From assembly GCA_029977705.1 (NCBI GenBank), contig JAPOKJ010000039.1, forward strand, positions 1 to 35,566: a stretch of DNA of 35,566 nucleotides, given 5' to 3'. Both the position numbers and the translations under genes were made by a program. The notes below the pieces were generated by a model. It saw nothing but the letters and a program-made list of their open reading frames with translations. It had not been told where the DNA came from and searched no databases. Below are positions 33,174 through 35,566 of the stretch, in pieces. Numbering within the stretch: the first letter of the stretch is position 1; each line of letters starts with the position of its first letter. Origin of the DNA: Burkholderiales bacterium (lineage in GTDB: Bacteria; Pseudomonadota; Gammaproteobacteria; Burkholderiales; Burkholderiaceae_E).

Positions 33174-33847
33174 AATGGGCCAAGCAGGCACTGGATGTGG
33201 GGCTGTACACGATGCAGCGCGAGGCGATGCTGGCCTTCTGGCAGCAGGAAGCCGGCGTGCCTTTCGATGAAATGCTGCCGGTGGGCGGCGGCGTGCAGCA
33301 GCATCGTCATCGCATCGGCGCTTCGATCCTCAAGATCAACCATGTGCGCGATCCCTTGCCGGCTGCTGCTGCCAGTGGCTACCGGCGCCTGAGCATCGCC
33401 CGCGAGGGTCTGGCGGCACCGCGCGAGCTGCGCGACCCCGATGGCAATGCGCTGCGCCTGGTGCCGGCCGGCTTCGAAGGCATTGGTCAGCTCGAGATGG
33501 AAATCGCGGTGCGTGATCTGGCCGCCAGCCGCCATTTCTGGGGCCACGCGATGCAGCTGGAAGAAATTTCGGAAGGGCGTTTCCGGCTGGGCGAGTCGCT
33601 GCTGCGCCTGCTGCCTGATGTGTCCGTGGTGCCTGATCAGCCGATGCGTGCGGCCGGCTGGCGTTACACCACGGTACAGGTCTTCGATGTGGTCGGCGAG
33701 CATGCCGGCATCCTGGCCCGAGGCGGCCGCGAGGGCATGGCCCCCCGGCGCCTGGGCGAGGTCGCCTACATCTCGTTCGTCTGCGATCCGGATGGCCGCT
33801 GGATCGAGATCTCGCAGCGCAAGTCGCTGACCGGTTCGCTGGCCTGA
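33170..33847 (+). CDS. VOC-superfamily (glyoxalase-like) protein
   Basis: A 225-residue protein with two vicinal-oxygen-chelate modules. The first runs from residue 1 to about 105 (LDVGLYTMQREAMLAFWQQ, then ELRDPDGNALRLVPAG); the second from about 108 to 220 (LEMEIAVRDLAASRHFWGH, then CDPDGRWIEISQ). Candidate metal ligands are His in QQHRHRIG and Glu in WIEIS; the first module has Leu where the usual Glu would be. VOC folds include ring-cleavage dioxygenases, epimerases and isomerases, so the reaction is open. The four-base overlap with the regulator gene ties it to the aryl-CoA module. Confidence 0.82.
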   Translation: MKWAKQALDVGLYTMQREAMLAFWQQEAGVPFDEMLPVGGGVQQHRHRIGASILKINHVRDPLPAAAASGYRRLSIAREGLAAPRELRDPDGNALRLVPAGFEGIGQLEMEIAVRDLAASRHFWGHAMQLEEISEGRFRLGESLLRLLPDVSVVPDQPMRAAGWRYTTVQVFDVVGEHAGILARGGREGMAPRRLGEVAYISFVCDPDGRWIEISQRKSLTGSLA

Positions 33848-33850
33848 GCC

Positions 33851-33895
33851 GCCTGCGTCAGGCCTGCGCCGCCTGCGTCAGGCCTGCGCCAGGCC
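33851..33895. repeat. 20-bp tandem repeat forming three small hairpins
   Basis: The 20-bp unit GCCTGCGTCAGGCCTGCGCC occurs twice in perfect tandem (33851-33870 and 33871-33890). Each copy folds as GCCTG-CGT-CAGGC, and the end of the second copy with the next bases gives GGCCTG-CGC-CAGGCC at 33881-33895. It lies between the convergent VOC and CinA-like genes, so it may stop transcription, though no T-tract follows. Confidence 0.6.
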
Positions 33896-33941
33896 CGCCC
33901 TGCGGCGCCGCGGGCCCTGCGCGAGGACACGCGGGCAGGCT

Positions 33942-34700
33942 TCAGGCCCCCGCTTCTTCCTCGGGCGTGCCACCCAGGTCGATGATCATCTGGCGCACCT
34001 TGGCCGCCGCAGTTTCCAGGTCAGGGCCGGCCGCACCGCGCAGCACAAGGGTAGTGCCGAAGCGGTCCTGGCGGTGGAAGGGGTAGCTGCCCAGGTCGAT
34101 GTCGGGATGCTCGTCCTGGATGGCGCCCAGCCGCCGGGCCACATGGCTCTCCGGCATGTAGGCCGTGATCGAGCGCGACACCACCGTGATGCCACGGCGC
34201 AGCTGGCCCTCGAGCGAGCCGATCATCGCCTGCATCACCTGCGGGATGCCGGCCATCACGTAGACATTGTCGATGTAGAAGCCATGCGGCCCGAAAGGGT
34301 TGCGGATCAGGCCGCCACCCACGGGCACGCGGGCCATGCGCATGCGCATCTCCATGATCTCGGGCGGCGACTCACGGCGCCGAAGGATCTCGGCGATCTC
34401 CTCGTTGATCAGCAGGTCCACGCCGAAGGCCTTGGCAATGCAGTCGGCGGTGATGTCGTCATGGGTCGGTCCGATGCCGCCGGTGGTGAAAACGTAGTCG
34501 TAGCGCCTCCGCAAGGCATTGACCGCAGCGATGATCTCGGCTTCGATGTCGGGCACGATGCGTGATTCACGGATCTGGATGCCGTACTCGTTGAGCTTTT
34601 TCGCCAGGTAGGCCAGGTTGGTGTCCTGGGTGCGACCGGACAGGATTTCATTCCCGATGATCAGGACGGCGGCGGTGACGCGGGGGGCGGGGGCTGGCAT
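33942..34700 (-). CDS. CinA-like competence/damage-inducible A family (MoaB/MogA fold)
   Basis: A 252-residue protein of the CinA N-terminal (COG1058) type. The molybdopterin-binding-like domain covers about residues 8-175 and shows LIIGNEILSGRTQDTN at 13-28 and TTGGIGPTHDD at 72-82, both hallmark motifs. The C-terminal nicotinamide-nucleotide amidase domain of full CinA is absent, as in many short homologues. Members have been linked to ADP-ribose or FAD pyrophosphatase activity. It shows no link to the catabolic genes and looks like a housekeeping neighbour. It is divergent from the last SDR with 126 bp between them. Confidence 0.9.
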   Translation of the reverse strand: MPAPAPRVTAAVLIIGNEILSGRTQDTNLAYLAKKLNEYGIQIRESRIVPDIEAEIIAAVNALRRRYDYVFTTGGIGPTHDDITADCIAKAFGVDLLINEEIAEILRRRESPPEIMEMRMRMARVPVGGGLIRNPFGPHGFYIDNVYVMAGIPQVMQAMIGSLEGQLRRGITVVSRSITAYMPESHVARRLGAIQDEHPDIDLGSYPFHRQDRFGTTLVLRGAAGPDLETAAAKVRQMIIDLGGTPEEEAGA

Positions 34701-34826
34701 GGCGAAAAGCGGACTCCGGAAAGGGCGGGCTGCCCGTCCGATCGTACCATCTGGCGCAGGCGCAAACGTCCGGCTGGCAGGTTCCGGCGCCGGCTGCGCC
34801 CCCCCATTTTTCCTGCGGAGACAAAG

Positions 34827-35566
34827 ATGCGTGATGTAAAGGGTCTGGTGGCCTGGGTAACGGGAGCAGGCAGCGGTATCGGCGAGGGCTCGGCCCTGGC
34901 CTATGCGGGCGCCGGCATGGATCTGGTGCTGTCGGGACGCCGGCCGCAGGAACTGGAAGGGGTCGCCGCCAAGGCCCGCGCCCTGGGCGTCAAGGCCAGG
35001 GTACTGGCGCTCGACGTCAGTGATGCCGCGGCGGTGCAGCGGGCGGCGGCCGACATCGAGGCCCACGAGGGCCGCATCGATGTGCTGGTCAACAGCGCCG
35101 GCATCAACGTGCCCAAGCGCAACTGGAAGCACCTGGCCCGGGAGGGCTGGGACCAGGTCATCAACATCGACCTGAACGGCGCCTTTTACTGCTGCCATGC
35201 GGTGCTGCCGATGATGCGACGCCAGAAAGGCGGCCTGATCATCAATATTTCCTCCTGGGCCGGCCGCCATGTCAGCACCCTTACCGGTCCGGCCTACAGC
35301 GCCGCCAAGTTCGGCCTCAATGCGATGACCGAGAGCATCAACATCGAGGAGGGGCGTCATGGCATCCGTGCCACGGCGGTATGCCCGGGCGAGGTGGCCA
35401 CGCCGATCCTGGACAAGCGGCCGATTCCGGTCAGCGCCGAGGACCGTGCCAAAATGGTCCAGGCCAACGATTGTGGCGACCTGATGCTGTTCCTGGCCCG
35501 GATGCCGGCCCATGTCTGCATCAACGATGTCACCATCAGCCCGACCTGGAACCGCGGCTATGTCGC
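34827..35566 (+). CDS. Short-chain dehydrogenase/reductase, 3' end outside window
   Basis: An SDR of which 246 residues are inside the window; no stop codon is reached, so the gene is cut by the window edge, probably only a few residues short. The cofactor motif TGAGSGIG lies at about 12-19, NSAGI marks the fourth strand, Ser in INISSWAG and YSAAK form the active site, and CPGEVATPI follows. The ATG at 34827 begins the fold directly. The ribosome site is poor apart from GGAG 7 bp upstream (34817-34820). Substrate unknown; the family is too broad to decide. Confidence 0.88.
   Translation, partial: MRDVKGLVAWVTGAGSGIGEGSALAYAGAGMDLVLSGRRPQELEGVAAKARALGVKARVLALDVSDAAAVQRAAADIEAHEGRIDVLVNSAGINVPKRNWKHLAREGWDQVINIDLNGAFYCCHAVLPMMRRQKGGLIINISSWAGRHVSTLTGPAYSAAKFGLNAMTESINIEEGRHGIRATAVCPGEVATPILDKRPIPVSAEDRAKMVQANDCGDLMLFLARMPAHVCINDVTISPTWNRGYV

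Overview
This is a 35.6 kb piece of a high-GC chromosome, most likely from a betaproteobacterium of the order Burkholderiales. That placement is an inference. It rests on three Bug-type periplasmic receptors, a TctD/TctE-like two-component system, strong GC bias at third codon positions with long non-coding antisense frames, and many CoA-dependent catabolic genes. I see no rRNA, tRNA, CRISPR array, transposase, integrase or phage gene. Coding density is high and no gene-free stretch reaches 300 bases; the longest gaps are about 180-250 bp, between divergent genes.

Region A (129-8020, minus strand) reads as one eight-gene run: hotdog thioesterase, DHA2 drug-type transporter, SDR, DUF2889 protein, a large and a small acyl-CoA dehydrogenase, then a response regulator and its sensor kinase. 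The two dehydrogenases look like the two halves of a heteromeric enzyme. Region B (8236-9955, plus) has a NUDT7/19-like CoA diphosphatase and a crotonase. Region C is a divergent pair: a PECR/DECR-like SDR (10024-10944, minus) faces a six-gene run (11175-18292, plus) of isovaleryl-CoA-type dehydrogenase, NDP-forming acyl-CoA synthetase, AtuA core protein, separate AtuA-like small domain, and two Bug receptors.

Region D (18334-22503) is a second divergent set: a zinc-free quinone oxidoreductase against CaiB-type CoA-transferase, crotonase and a third Bug receptor. Region E (22543-29235) is a third: an SDR against a tightly overlapped operon with a thiolase-fold protein lacking the nucleophilic Cys, its DUF35 partner, and a complete OprM/EmrA/EmrB-like efflux pump. 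Region F (29349-33847) has an EntE/DhbE-type aryl acid ligase, a salicylyl-CoA-hydroxylase-like flavin monooxygenase, a NahR-like LysR regulator and a VOC protein. A LysR-type dyad lies upstream of the ligase. Region G has a CinA/MoaB-like protein (minus) and an SDR that runs off the window end.

Taken together, the window encodes uptake (Bug receptors), CoA activation (NDP-forming synthetase, CoA-transferase, AMP-forming aryl ligase), dehydrogenation, hydration, reduction, side-chain cleavage and export for organic acids of unknown identity. Region F is the most specific: CoA-linked hydroxylation of a 2-hydroxybenzoate-like acid. The paired dehydrogenases and the Cys-less thiolase/DUF35 pair resemble parts of steroid side-chain degradation, but no steroid ring genes are present. 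The substrates of regions A-E cannot be read from sequence alone.
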